64,000 nucleotides of DNA from Runella sp. MFBS21. Lineage in GTDB: Bacteria; Bacteroidota; Bacteroidia; Cytophagales; Spirosomataceae. The translations under genes were made by a program, and so were the position numbers. The stretch lies in assembly GCF_029433105.1 (NCBI RefSeq), contig NZ_JARNTW010000008.1, forward strand, positions 124,001 to 188,000. The letters are read 5' to 3'. Numbering within the stretch: the first letter of the stretch is position 1; each line of letters begins with the position of its first letter. The notes under the pieces were generated by a model. It did no database searches and was not told the DNA's origin. It worked only from the letters and a program-made list of their open reading frames with translations. This document shows positions 47,501 through 54,855 of this stretch, one piece after another.

Positions 47501-48072
47501 TAGGTAATGGGTGTTCCTACAGCAGGTGTAGAGGCATATTTCATTTTTTTAAGTCCACAAACACCAAGGGTAGCCGTAATACCCATATCATGACACTTAT
47601 CCCCAGAGGTATTTCCAGCTCCATCCGTCAGGGTAGCACAGGTGTGTATGACCGTGCCATCGGGCGTGTACCCATTTCGAGAACGCATCTGAAATTCCAG
47701 TACCCCTGTTGAACCCGACGGTACGGGATCAATGAAGTTAATGGTCAGTTTTTTGGCTCCAGGAGTAGTTGTAAATACAAAATTGCCCGCTGGAGCATGG
47801 GTAGTCCCGCTAATTCCCGATAACTCATCGTCGACGTAGTCAGGCATAGGAATTGTAATCTTCACCCCCGAAGCCGAGCCTGTAGTACTGGACACTGAGT
47901 AGTTCAGTTTCATAGTCCAATACTGACCCGAAGGAACACTGGTTGGCGTACCCGCGGCAGCCTGATAATCTAGTGTCAGAACAACTTGGCTTTGTGCCCC
48001 AATTGCCAGCAGCCAAAATAACAGCATACAATAAGTAGGCTTGAGATAGTAGAGTAAAATGTAATGTTTCAT
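41590..48072 (-). CDS. Giant DUF11/SdrD-B/Ig-like surface protein 3
   Basis: Protein of 2160 residues. The signal peptide ends near AIGAQSQ. The N-terminal half consists of DUF11-type conserved-repeat domains (for example YQILLSGPDINYPQNVNTGG, NADYKLIVKNTGNVTMKDIK), then a SdrD B-like domain (DRVWFDTNKNGVQDAGEGGV). Ig-like units follow (KPSIADGSASICVGESVDLT and KPSAGTDQTLTCANP types, some near-identical in tandem), then a final DUF11 domain and the Cys-rich C-terminus (CPAGGCCPVIIEEGTNCCPV, end KQKKK). Probably a fibrous secreted or surface adhesin. The IS4 element ends 27 bp past its stop, so its own terminator is missing. Confidence 0.85.
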   Translation of the reverse strand: MKHYILLYYLKPTYCMLLFWLLAIGAQSQVVLTLDYQAAAGTPTSVPSGQYWTMKLNYSVSSTTGSASGVKITIPMPDYVDDELSGISGTTHAPAGNFVFTTTPGAKKLTINFIDPVPSGSTGVLEFQMRSRNGYTPDGTVIHTCATLTDGAGNTSGDKCHDMGITATLGVCGLKKMKYASTPAVGTPITYQILLSGPDINYPQNVNTGGLNLTNISITDTYPAGATFVSAKVVDGTGNTVSSTINQSGNTVTATFPDMVYATAYTLYFQIPLYILEVTVKYDSPGFSSGQSVTNAATVTLTPLGKSPVTFVDGSTASGCTSDLIETHTLTTPTANATIRKWIDGNNDPIPATSGSDIGYYISFQNTGSVPLENTEIIETVPADFTLHRISFGNASSDIIGLQYQTNLNASWTNFTISDPYNIGSPSLGSGEKITKVKFLLATPFEAGRVLANGCFIVFTGNSVSASTPVTNCIEWNSTTSNLPSNRESCNSQIVLNPTPTTSSVAYSANHSPGCTTWTLGQTLTLSGNVEIKSGYANIQDPTVAFLVPPGFQYIPGSETFDPSSSQITTTPTLTITPNFVVISGVTYALYRWTFPSGTIGTAPGFFKVTVNVKITSGVPAGVLQNILFLADGSNTSVKAGDTYGYTYTDTNDWDGDGNTTEQAKAAHTSNYGCDLKIQASTSMESIKWVKGLLDSEYSRYPNSGLTVPGGNADYKLIVKNTGNVTMKDIKIIDILPFIGDRGVIDPQARNTEWRPNLADPISAPAGITVYYSTVGNPCRDEVKQPADPSPFPAGCAAPNWSTTPPSDITKVQSVKIDFGATQLAGGDSLVFNWPMRAPVNAPTNGEIAWNSFAFVATRSDNDEALIAAEPIKVGIKVQAGAPAYYGDRVWFDTNKNGVQDAGEGGVDGIKVKLFTPRVVGTQNPATDSLVNFTITGNGGLYKFSNLKPGDYYAVFCLPTGYSISPKDATNDAEDSDGTQTTYNGELATIVPITNLTANEEDLTWDQGIFCEFTPAVTPIQTVAANSFVTLTASGGTTYLWSGPNGFTASTASITINPVTPADTGSYVVNIEVGACRASLTTGIKIGSACTKPLAAVTPKTQTICVGGAVTAYTATPSSEVAYKWYGPLADTTSSLGTAISGATNASYTPTGTALTTAGTKYYAVVVNTTGDAACADTAFVRLVVNAKPSIADGSASICVGESVDLTSKITGYANYQSPVWTVSTVGGTAVATPTSVKPTSTTTYVLVAQNAAGCKDTAQVVVTVNQKPSAGTDQTLTCANPSTNELTTSTTLTGTPTSGNWAAQAGNPASATVTNAGAVTGMSVAGTYKFIYTSAAGCSDTVAVTVQACQGCTKPDAGSDAASVCQPTSTAKLTALTAGGTWAAQVGNPSAASIDANGNITGLSAAGTYKFIYSVTSGGQTCTDTAQVVVNAKPSIADGSASICVGESVDLTSKITGYASYQSPVWTLSTAGGTAVATPASVHLTTMTTYVLVAQNAAGCKDTAQVVVTVNQKPSAGTDQTLTCANPSTNELTTSTTLTGTPTSGNWAAQAGNPASATVTNAGAVTGMSIAGTYKFIYTSAAGCSDTVAVTVQACTGCVKPNAGADAASVCQPTKTAKLTAVTSGGTWSPIGSPSNPSSATIEASGNINGLNTAGTYRFVYSVTSGGQTCTDTAQVVVKAKPNAGKDTTFVCVNGNVPSSVQLSATPNGGSWSALTDNPTGATVNSSGLVNITNSTAQGKSFNFVYSVNGCQDTVKVIVPVCSSPCIESTITVNDPVCSPDVQTYSFTFTVSNKLGVVKVNKGTLSGNNPYTVSGIPSGQSVLIVDSLSAVCKVDTTVAGVNCNCNPALPQLLTPSTTVCIGDTFPTLKATVVGLATVEWFSQSSGGSVIFTGLNFKPSGLVSKDTVFYAQARSTDPSCPAAISTTRVGAFIEAQNCEVNVDLALKKSINKKIAKLGDTLTYTIQVFNQSSTGATGVEVVDSIATTVGFIPGSFVASRGSATITNNVIKWTIGNIGAPGDTVRLIYKVKAISEGIHFNTAEISKVNEKDVDSTPGNGKESEDDIDGACFSVPLQLCVGQKLEVTVPSRYTNVVWYKEGSATAIAMGNVVLLGEVGTYTFSASNQTCPAGGCCPVIIEEGTNCCPVDICIPFTIQKQKKK

Positions 48073-48526
48073 TTTTTATAGCGATTAAGCGGAGAATTTT
48101 CAAAAATATACCAACTATAAGGCAACGGATAACCTGCCCTGAATGGGTGGTTTTTCAGGAAGAATTAAGCCTAAAAACAAAAGAATTAAACGCGCAGAGC
48201 ATAGGTAGACTGTTGAAGATTTATTACAGTCTTGGTTCAAAATAGGTGCCAAAGCAGAGATTAAAGGTGATATATGTCCGAATGAAACAAGAAGCAGTCT
48301 CTTTGGGTTTACATAAATGAAAAAGCGAGTTTATACAGTTTCTACAAAAAGTATACCTTCTCTTTTGTAAGAAAAATTTTCGTTACTATTTCAAGGAAAG
48401 TAAGTCTAATCTGTATACCATTTACCAGTACAAGAATCTTATTTGGAATACTTTCAACACATACCAATTTAATATACTTAAACGACATTTATCTTCTATA
48501 ACATTGGCTCAACATTTTACTCTACC
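48073..48526. other. Divergent intergenic region
   Basis: Lies between surface protein 3 (minus) and an AraC-type gene (plus). No gene; promoters for both are expected but not placed. Confidence 0.4.
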
Positions 48527-49558
48527 ATGAAAGTTAACACTTACGACATCTTGCTCAATCCAACCGCAAAATCTTTTGGAGATTTTATTTCACTCCACGA
48601 TACCACCCAAATGGAAATCAGGGAAAACCAAATTATTTATCAATTTGAAAACGAAAATAAAATAGGTAGCTTGTCGGTTATGAAGTTTCAATTACCTATG
48701 CTCGCTTTATCTCAAGAAGAAAAAGAAATATATGTCTTCAAGTCTCATTATTTTTTCCAACTTGAAACGTTGCTCCGTTATCTTCCTGACCCTACTCAAC
48801 AATACCTCATTCTCTTTTACCTATCCTCCAACAGTGATTTTAAGGAAATTGATAATGAAAGATATTCAATCCATAAAAAAGGTGATTGGATTATTGCTAC
48901 CTCTAATAGCAATCCAAAGCCTTACAGTTTACTTTTTTCTAAAAATACCGAATTTAGGGGGGTTAGTATTTTTATCCCAATTATAGGAATCCAAAGTTTT
49001 ATCAATGCTCCCGAAGAATCTTATCTAAAACACTTTGAAGAGCCTGTATTGGTTTATGATTCTGTCAGTCCTAGAACGAGGACATTATTTGAGTCGCTCA
49101 TGTCAAACAGCATGAAAACCTTCTGGGAAATGATGGATTTCCAAGAAAACCTTTATGCAATCTTGAAAACAATCTTTGACCAACTGAGCCAAAACAATAC
49201 CAACGCCATAAAGTATTTATTAAAGAAAGGCGACTTAGAAGCTATTACTAGAGCTCGAACGCTACTGTTGAAAGATGTGACACAACCGCCCACTATTCAA
49301 CAACTTGCAACTGAAGCCGCTATGTCCCCCACTAAATTCAAAAGCACGTTTAAAAAAGTATATGGAGAAAGTGTATATCAGTACTTCTTACAATACCGTA
49401 TGGAGCTTGCCCACAAATGGCTTACCGACAACAAAATGAACATCTCAACGATTGCACATCAATTAGGCTACAAAAACTTAACTCATTTTTCGCGGATATT
49501 TAAAGAATATTTCGGAGAGTTACCAAGCAAATATCAACAAACCTCTAAAGCATTATAA
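48527..49558 (+). CDS. AraC-family transcriptional regulator
   Basis: Protein of 343 residues. The N-terminal 230 residues are a ligand-type domain without a recognised name. The C-terminus holds two helix-turn-helix units: TIQQLATEAAMSPTKFKSTF and ISTIAHQLGYKNLTHFSRIF, closing with KEYFGELPSKYQQ, the AraC signature. It faces away from surface protein 3 and lies upstream of two more AraC-type genes and a GH95 gene, so it may regulate either. Single gene, no clear operon. Confidence 0.85.
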   Translation: MKVNTYDILLNPTAKSFGDFISLHDTTQMEIRENQIIYQFENENKIGSLSVMKFQLPMLALSQEEKEIYVFKSHYFFQLETLLRYLPDPTQQYLILFYLSSNSDFKEIDNERYSIHKKGDWIIATSNSNPKPYSLLFSKNTEFRGVSIFIPIIGIQSFINAPEESYLKHFEEPVLVYDSVSPRTRTLFESLMSNSMKTFWEMMDFQENLYAILKTIFDQLSQNNTNAIKYLLKKGDLEAITRARTLLLKDVTQPPTIQQLATEAAMSPTKFKSTFKKVYGESVYQYFLQYRMELAHKWLTDNKMNISTIAHQLGYKNLTHFSRIFKEYFGELPSKYQQTSKAL

Positions 49559-49905
49559 AACTTTTTAAGGTTTTAGTATAAATATATTACTATACCATTA
49601 GACATATACACACTTAATGTCTAACGGTTCATTTTTATATTTTTCTCATCGCAACTAACTTAATCCGATTTATTTTTATGCCGTTTAGTCAAAATATATT
49701 CCAATAACAAAAAAATGATTCTTACTTTATTCGAAAATAAACATAAACAATGAGGCTATTTTTTTATTTTTCTTACATATGTGACTTTCAATCCCTAAAT
49801 ACGTCTTTTATATACATATCCATTGTATATGTCTACTAAAATTTAAACATTTAGTCTTATTTATTCGATACCCTACATATTTTAACAATCTAAATCTAAC
49901 TGATT
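49559..49905. other. AT-rich gap
   Basis: Between two AraC-type genes; no gene or clear hairpin seen. Confidence 0.4.
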
Positions 49906-50484
49906 ATGAACGCTAACCCTATTCCCTCTTTGAATGATACTGCTAAAATGCAGTCACAAACAGTATGCATACAGATTGACCAGAAAGATACACCTATGTT
50001 GCTTTCGTTTTTGTTGTCAAAACAAATTTCTTTTGATTTAATATACCAGCCACCTCACCCTAAAACAAGCCTAATACCCGACCAGCAAGAGGAGCCAGTA
50101 GCAACTCAAGATAGAGAAATGCTAAATAAAGAGATGCTTCTCTCAATGAGTGTACGCCAAAAAATAGAATGGGCTTATGAATATTATATTCAACAAAAGT
50201 GTAACGAGGCTATTCCCTCTGAGGATGAAATCGCTTCACAAATAGACATGGCATCAAGCCAATTTAGGTCATTATTTAAGCGCATTTATGGCCAGGGGTT
50301 CTATCAACTGTATTTGGCCAAACGCATGGAACACGCAAGCAAATTGTTGCGAAAAGGCTTCAAATGTAATGAAGTTGCAAAAGCAGTAGGATATGGGACT
50401 AATTCTGCCATTAAATTCAATAAAATGTTTCAAAAGCATTTTGGCATTACTCCTAAAAAGTACCAACTTAAATATGTCCAATAA
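49906..50484 (+). CDS. Short AraC-type HTH protein
   Basis: Protein of 192 residues. The N-terminus (about 90 residues) is short and has no clear ligand domain. The C-terminal AraC HTH is intact: DEIASQIDMASSQFRSLFKR, YGQGFYQLYLAKRMEHASKL and NEVAKAVGYGTNSAIKFNKM with FGITPKKYQ. DNA binding is likely, but the effector domain is reduced, so it may respond to little besides its own level or a protein partner. A 12-bp hairpin (50573-50616) follows. Confidence 0.8.
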   Translation: MNANPIPSLNDTAKMQSQTVCIQIDQKDTPMLLSFLLSKQISFDLIYQPPHPKTSLIPDQQEEPVATQDREMLNKEMLLSMSVRQKIEWAYEYYIQQKCNEAIPSEDEIASQIDMASSQFRSLFKRIYGQGFYQLYLAKRMEHASKLLRKGFKCNEVAKAVGYGTNSAIKFNKMFQKHFGITPKKYQLKYVQ

Positions 50485-50572
50485 TACCCCCTATTATGTC
50501 TTATAAAGATCTTTACTCATTACCTTTTGCCCAATATGGCTTTTTTGTTAATAAAATGAATGTATTATTTAC

Positions 50573-50616
50573 TGCCAAAACGAGGTGATTCTTCTGGAAA
50601 TTAACTCGTTTTGGCA
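50573..50616 (+). repeat. Hairpin after the short AraC gene
   Basis: TGCCAAAACGAG (50573-50584) pairs perfectly with CTCGTTTTGGCA (50605-50616) over a 20-nt loop. It may act as a terminator, although the T-run is weak. Confidence 0.55.
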
Positions 50617-50676
50617 ATCGTTTCTACTTAAAGGGTTAAGCTCCCTTATAAAAAAGTAGAACTACCCCTCTCCGTC

Positions 50677-50792
50677 AGTACTTAACTTTCTAATTTTCAA
50701 TAATTAAGTACTAAATCAATTACCACATCTTCAAATTAGCACATTAAGCAGCAACGGCATACCGTGACTTGCTACGCTTTAGTACTTAATTA
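50677..50792. repeat. Triple AGTACTTAA palindromic motif
   Basis: AGTACTTAA occurs at 50677-50685 and 50781-50789, with its complement at 50704-50712. The outer sequences TAATTAAGTACTAAA (50701-50715) and TTTAGTACTTAATTA (50778-50792) pair over 15 bp. The last copy overlaps the stop of the AraC gene at 50790. A converging terminator or a binding site are both possible. Confidence 0.45.
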
Positions 50793-51668
50793 ATTAGAAA
50801 TATGGGCTTTTTGATAAGAAAATGGACTCATGCCCGTTGCCGCTTTAAATTTTTTGTAAAAACAAGTAAAGTTGTTGAAACCACTTTCAAAGCATATTTG
50901 CTTGATATTCATTTTGGTATTGATAAGTAACTTGCAAGCATTACCGATTCTGATTTCTAGTAGAAATTGTGAATAAGACTTGCCCGTTCGGTGCTTAAAA
51001 TACCGACAAAACGAATTAGGAGCCAATCCCGCCAAGGAAGCTATTTCTTGGAGTTTGATTTTATCGTGGAAATTTTGGAGTGTGTATTTATAAATAGAAT
51101 GAAGCCGCTCATTTTCAAATTCAGAAGAATCATACTGAAAACCAAGCGAAGACAAATAGTCGGATTCGTCGCAGTGTTGAGCCAACAATAAACACTGAAT
51201 AAGGGCGATTAGTTGGAAAGTACCTTCGGTATTAAAAACATTCTCTATTTGCGTACCTACTTCCTGCCTTATCCTCCCTTGCAACACCACCCCTCTCTTG
51301 GCTTTTTCGAGTATACTTTTTAACATCTTATTTTCGGGTAATAACAGAAATTGAGTTCCCCAAAAATCTTCAGTAAAATGAATAACAGAAGAATAAGGCG
51401 ACAAATTGGGCTGAAGTGATGCATCTGCTTTGTCTTCTTGGTCAAAATGCCAATAATGTGGCAAGTTTGCCCCTACCAACACAATATCTCCCGCTTTAAA
51501 CCTCCTGATGCTATCCCCCACAAACTGAGTGCCACTACCTCTATGAATATGCACTAGCTCCACTTCTTTATGGCAATGCCAGCGACTGTTCACATTGGGA
51601 ACTGCATCTTTACGAATGCTAAAGGAACGATTGGGATTAGTTGCAACTTGTAAAACTTGAGGTTTCAT
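50790..51668 (-). CDS. AraC-family regulator with cupin-like sensor domain
   Basis: Protein of 292 residues from ATG 51668 (MKPQVLQVATNPNRSFSIRK); an upstream start would add 25 atypical residues. The N-terminal cupin has NSRWHCHKEVELVHIHRGSG and GDIVLVGANLPHYW, a sugar-sensing AraC arm. The C-terminal HTH pair is LQEIASLAGLAPNSFCRYFK and IKQICFESGFNNFTCFYKKF with MSPFSYQ. It is divergent from the GH95 gene across 174 bp, so it is the likely regulator of that gene. Confidence 0.88.
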   Translation of the reverse strand: MKPQVLQVATNPNRSFSIRKDAVPNVNSRWHCHKEVELVHIHRGSGTQFVGDSIRRFKAGDIVLVGANLPHYWHFDQEDKADASLQPNLSPYSSVIHFTEDFWGTQFLLLPENKMLKSILEKAKRGVVLQGRIRQEVGTQIENVFNTEGTFQLIALIQCLLLAQHCDESDYLSSLGFQYDSSEFENERLHSIYKYTLQNFHDKIKLQEIASLAGLAPNSFCRYFKHRTGKSYSQFLLEIRIGNACKLLINTKMNIKQICFESGFNNFTCFYKKFKAATGMSPFSYQKAHISN

Positions 51669-51842
51669 ATTAAAAATTACTATAAACTTTTCAGCTTTTG
51701 GTATTTTATAGTTAAAATAGCTTATAATCTTGGTAATTTCCAAAATTATAATCGATAAGAAACATATTTACTTTGCAAGTGCCAACATAGCATTCTCTTA
51801 CCTGTTAATAAAACTCAACTCAGCACGTTAACCTACCTAATC

Positions 51843-54314
51843 ATGAAGCAATTTTTACATTTTTCTTTGGTATTTCTATTTTATACTACCCAAGTATGGA
51901 GTCAATCGACTCAAAAGCTCTGGTATTCAAAACCCGCAGATAGATGGGTAGAGGCATTGCCACTAGGAAATGGACAAATCGGGGCGATGCTTTTTGGGGG
52001 TGTGAATGAAGAACTTATACAGCTCAATGAAGCCACTTTATGGTCGGGAGGCCCACGCAAAAAAAATGTAAACCCTGATGCTCATACTTATTTAAGCCAA
52101 ATTCGTGAAGAGCTCTTGGAAAAACAAGATTATTCGAAAGCTAACGAATTGACCAAAAAAATGCAGGGTTTTTATACCGAATCCTACTTACCCTTGGCCG
52201 ATTTACTCATCAAACATCGGTTTTCTACGAAGACTCCTACCTCCTACTACCGTGATTTAGACATTTCCAATGCCATAGCTAGCACTCGTTTTAAGGTGGA
52301 TGATGTAGAGTATGTTCGCGAAGCATTTATATCGGCCCCAGCCAATGTATTTATAGTACGACTAAGTGCCAATAAACCCAAACAATTGAGTCTCGATATC
52401 AGTACCCAATCTAAATTAAGAATCCAGAAACAGGCCTTTAGCACGAGCGAGTTGGTCATCAATGGCAAAGCTCCGGCTAAGGTTGACCCTTCTTATTATA
52501 ATATTAAAGGCCGTCAGCCAATTATTTATGAAGATTCTTTGGGCTGCAATGGCATGAGATTTCAGTACCGTATCAAAGCAATCGCCAAAGACGGCTCTGT
52601 AAAAACCGATACCGCAGGCATACACATTGATGGAGCTTCGGAGGTGATTTTGTATGTAGTAGCCGCTACTAGTTTCAATGGCTTTGACAAATGTCCCGAC
52701 AAAGACGGGAAAAACGAAAAACAAATTGCTGAAAACACCTTAAAAGCAGCCGCCAAACAATCGTTTGCTGCCTTACTAAAAGCCCATCAAAATGATTATC
52801 ACTCTTATTTTAATCGTTGTCAGCTTGTCATTAAAGATACGACCACTACCCAACCCCAATCCCTTCCCACTGATGAGCAGCTTATCGCTTATACGAGTGG
52901 GAAGTATAACCCTGCTCTAGAGGTGCTTTACTTTCAGTATGGTCGCTATCTGCTGATTTCGTCTTCTCGCCCTGGCGGTCCTCCAGCCAACTTACAGGGA
53001 ATTTGGAACAAAGAATTGAGAGCGCCTTGGAGTTCAAATTATACCATCAATATCAACACCGAGATGAATTATTGGCCTGCGGAGGTTACTAACCTTTCGG
53101 AAATGCATCAGCCTCTACTAGATTGGATTCAACATTTGGCCAAAACCGGAAAAGAAACCGCGCAAGAATACTACAAAACCAAAGGATGGGTAGCACATCA
53201 TAATGCTGATATATGGGCTTTGAGCAATGCCGTAGGAGACCGAGGCGCGGGCGACCCGGTATGGGCCAACTGGTATATGGGAGGCAATTGGCTATGCCAA
53301 CACCTATGGGAGCATTATCGATTTACGGGCGACAAAAACTTCCTCAGAGAAAAAGCTTACCCTGTGATGAAAGAAGCGGCGCTTTTTTCGCTTGATTGGC
53401 TAGTGACCGATAAAGATGGCTATTTGGTAACCGCCCCTTCTACTACCCCCGAAAATAAGTTTATCGATGCCAATGGCAAACAACAGGGTGTATCGGTAGC
53501 TACCACGATGGATATGTCTATCATTTGGGATTTGTTTACCAATATTATCGATGCCTCCACTGTGTTGAACCAAGACCCCGAATTTAGAGAATTGCTTATC
53601 GCTAAAAGAAGCAAACTCTTCCCCTTACAAGTAGGAAGCAAAGGTCAATTACTAGAGTGGTACAAAGATTTTCCAGAAGCAGATCCTCGCCACCGCCACG
53701 TATCGCACTTATTTGGCTTACATCCTGGACGCCAAATCACTAAAAATACCCCCACTTATTTTAATGCCGCTAAAAAGACCCTAGAATTGCGCGGCGACGA
53801 CGGAACGGGATGGAGCAAAGGCTGGAAAATCAATTTTTGGACGAGATTATTGGACGGCGACCACGCTTATACGCTTATTCGTCAGTTGTTGAAATATACC
53901 AATGAAACTGGAACCATCATGAGCAGAGGCGGTGGTACTTACCCCAACTTGTTTGATGCCCACCCACCTTTCCAAATTGATGGCAATTTTGCCGGAACCG
54001 CCGGTATGGCCGAAATGCTTTTGCAAAGTCACCAAGATAAGATTCATTTATTGCCTGCCTTGCCAAGTGCTTGGCCCGAAGGACAAGTAAAGGGACTAAA
54101 GGCACGAGGAGGATTTGAGGTCTCTCTCAATTGGGCTAAACAAAAATTGGTTAACGCCCAAATCAAATCCCTCAACGGCGAAGATTTGAGTCTCTTGACT
54201 TCTCAACCTGTAAAATTGCAAGGCACAAATCTCGAATCAACAAAAACCGAAGATGGATATTTGTTGCAGTTAAAAACTCAAAAAAACAAGACCTATCTTC
54301 TTAGTACAAAATAG
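51843..54314 (+). CDS. GH95 alpha-L-fucosidase family protein
   Basis: Protein of 823 residues with a signal peptide (cleaved near VWSQ). N-terminal GH95 domain: [20 protein letters not shown] and [20 protein letters not shown], the entry signature. Catalytic (alpha/alpha)6 region: [36 protein letters not shown], then [10 protein letters not shown] and [21 protein letters not shown]-terminal part: [36 protein letters not shown] and [20 protein letters not shown]. It cleaves terminal alpha-1,2-fucose (or related L-galactose) from glycans such as xyloglucan by inversion. No defects. It probably works with the susCD pair that follows. Confidence 0.93.
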   Translation: MKQFLHFSLVFLFYTTQVWSQSTQKLWYSKPADRWVEALPLGNGQIGAMLFGGVNEELIQLNEATLWSGGPRKKNVNPDAHTYLSQIREELLEKQDYSKANELTKKMQGFYTESYLPLADLLIKHRFSTKTPTSYYRDLDISNAIASTRFKVDDVEYVREAFISAPANVFIVRLSANKPKQLSLDISTQSKLRIQKQAFSTSELVINGKAPAKVDPSYYNIKGRQPIIYEDSLGCNGMRFQYRIKAIAKDGSVKTDTAGIHIDGASEVILYVVAATSFNGFDKCPDKDGKNEKQIAENTLKAAAKQSFAALLKAHQNDYHSYFNRCQLVIKDTTTTQPQSLPTDEQLIAYTSGKYNPALEVLYFQYGRYLLISSSRPGGPPANLQGIWNKELRAPWSSNYTININTEMNYWPAEVTNLSEMHQPLLDWIQHLAKTGKETAQEYYKTKGWVAHHNADIWALSNAVGDRGAGDPVWANWYMGGNWLCQHLWEHYRFTGDKNFLREKAYPVMKEAALFSLDWLVTDKDGYLVTAPSTTPENKFIDANGKQQGVSVATTMDMSIIWDLFTNIIDASTVLNQDPEFRELLIAKRSKLFPLQVGSKGQLLEWYKDFPEADPRHRHVSHLFGLHPGRQITKNTPTYFNAAKKTLELRGDDGTGWSKGWKINFWTRLLDGDHAYTLIRQLLKYTNETGTIMSRGGGTYPNLFDAHPPFQIDGNFAGTAGMAEMLLQSHQDKIHLLPALPSAWPEGQVKGLKARGGFEVSLNWAKQKLVNAQIKSLNGEDLSLLTSQPVKLQGTNLESTKTEDGYLLQLKTQKNKTYLLSTK

Positions 54315-54530
54315 CACACTTTATAATCTGTCATTTTAGTATATCGTAATCCATTAATCATCATATAAGATGCCACACTACATACCCTAAAAATGACACA
54401 TAATTTATTAGTGTTTTTCATATAGTGTTTCTACTATTTACCTTAAACCCACAACATAATTGACGAAGAAGACAAATTGTGTTAATTATTTAAACCCTGT
54501 CATATTTTCTGTTTAAATGTGATAAGCTAG

Positions 54531-54560
54531 CTAAAAGCCCTTTTTTTAAGAGGCTTTTAG
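54531..54560 (+). terminator. Possible terminator hairpin
   Basis: CTAAAAGCC (54531-54539) pairs perfectly with GGCTTTTAG (54552-54560) over a 12-nt T-rich loop. The following bases are GTAAAAAAT, so it is not a classic T-run. Confidence 0.4.
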
Positions 54561-54752
54561 GTAAAAAATACCATAAGCTTAATGCATTTGATAATCATTC
54601 TTTTTTTGACAATGGCTTTTGCTGTTGTCACAGGAATTGTTTTGTATCCTATTATAATAAGTACAAAAAAACGTTTTTTTATATCTCAAAAAAAGTCGGA
54701 TTTATGCAAAAATAGAGCGTATTTCTCTATTCTTTCTCAGACCTCTTCATCT

Positions 54753-54760
54753 TACTTTTG
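54753..54760 (+). promoter_or_regulatory. Candidate -7 element of the second susC
   Basis: TACTTTTG matches TAnnTTTG about 95 nt before ATG 54856. No exact TTTG at -33, so tentative. Confidence 0.35.
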
Positions 54761-54855
54761 TTTAATTAATTCACTGAATTAGGCTATAAGCTTGGGCGTC
54801 TTCCATTATAAGTAAGTACGTGTACTAAATTTTACATTTTTAACCCTTCATATTT

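Larger units (their letters stand above)
54315..54855. other. Intergenic region upstream of susC
   Basis: No convincing gene (a 66-codon frame at 54582-54782 is rejected). Contains a hairpin (54531-54560) and a candidate promoter element (54753-54760). Confidence 0.4.

Noticed and set aside
53233-53265. GC-rich GCGGGCGACCCGG in the fucosidase gene as a further 16-nt insertion
   Set aside because: It encodes the normal GH95 motif GDPVWANW in frame.
54582-54782. A 66-codon plus-strand frame upstream of the second susC
   Set aside because: AT-rich, no family, and it overlaps the likely promoter region.
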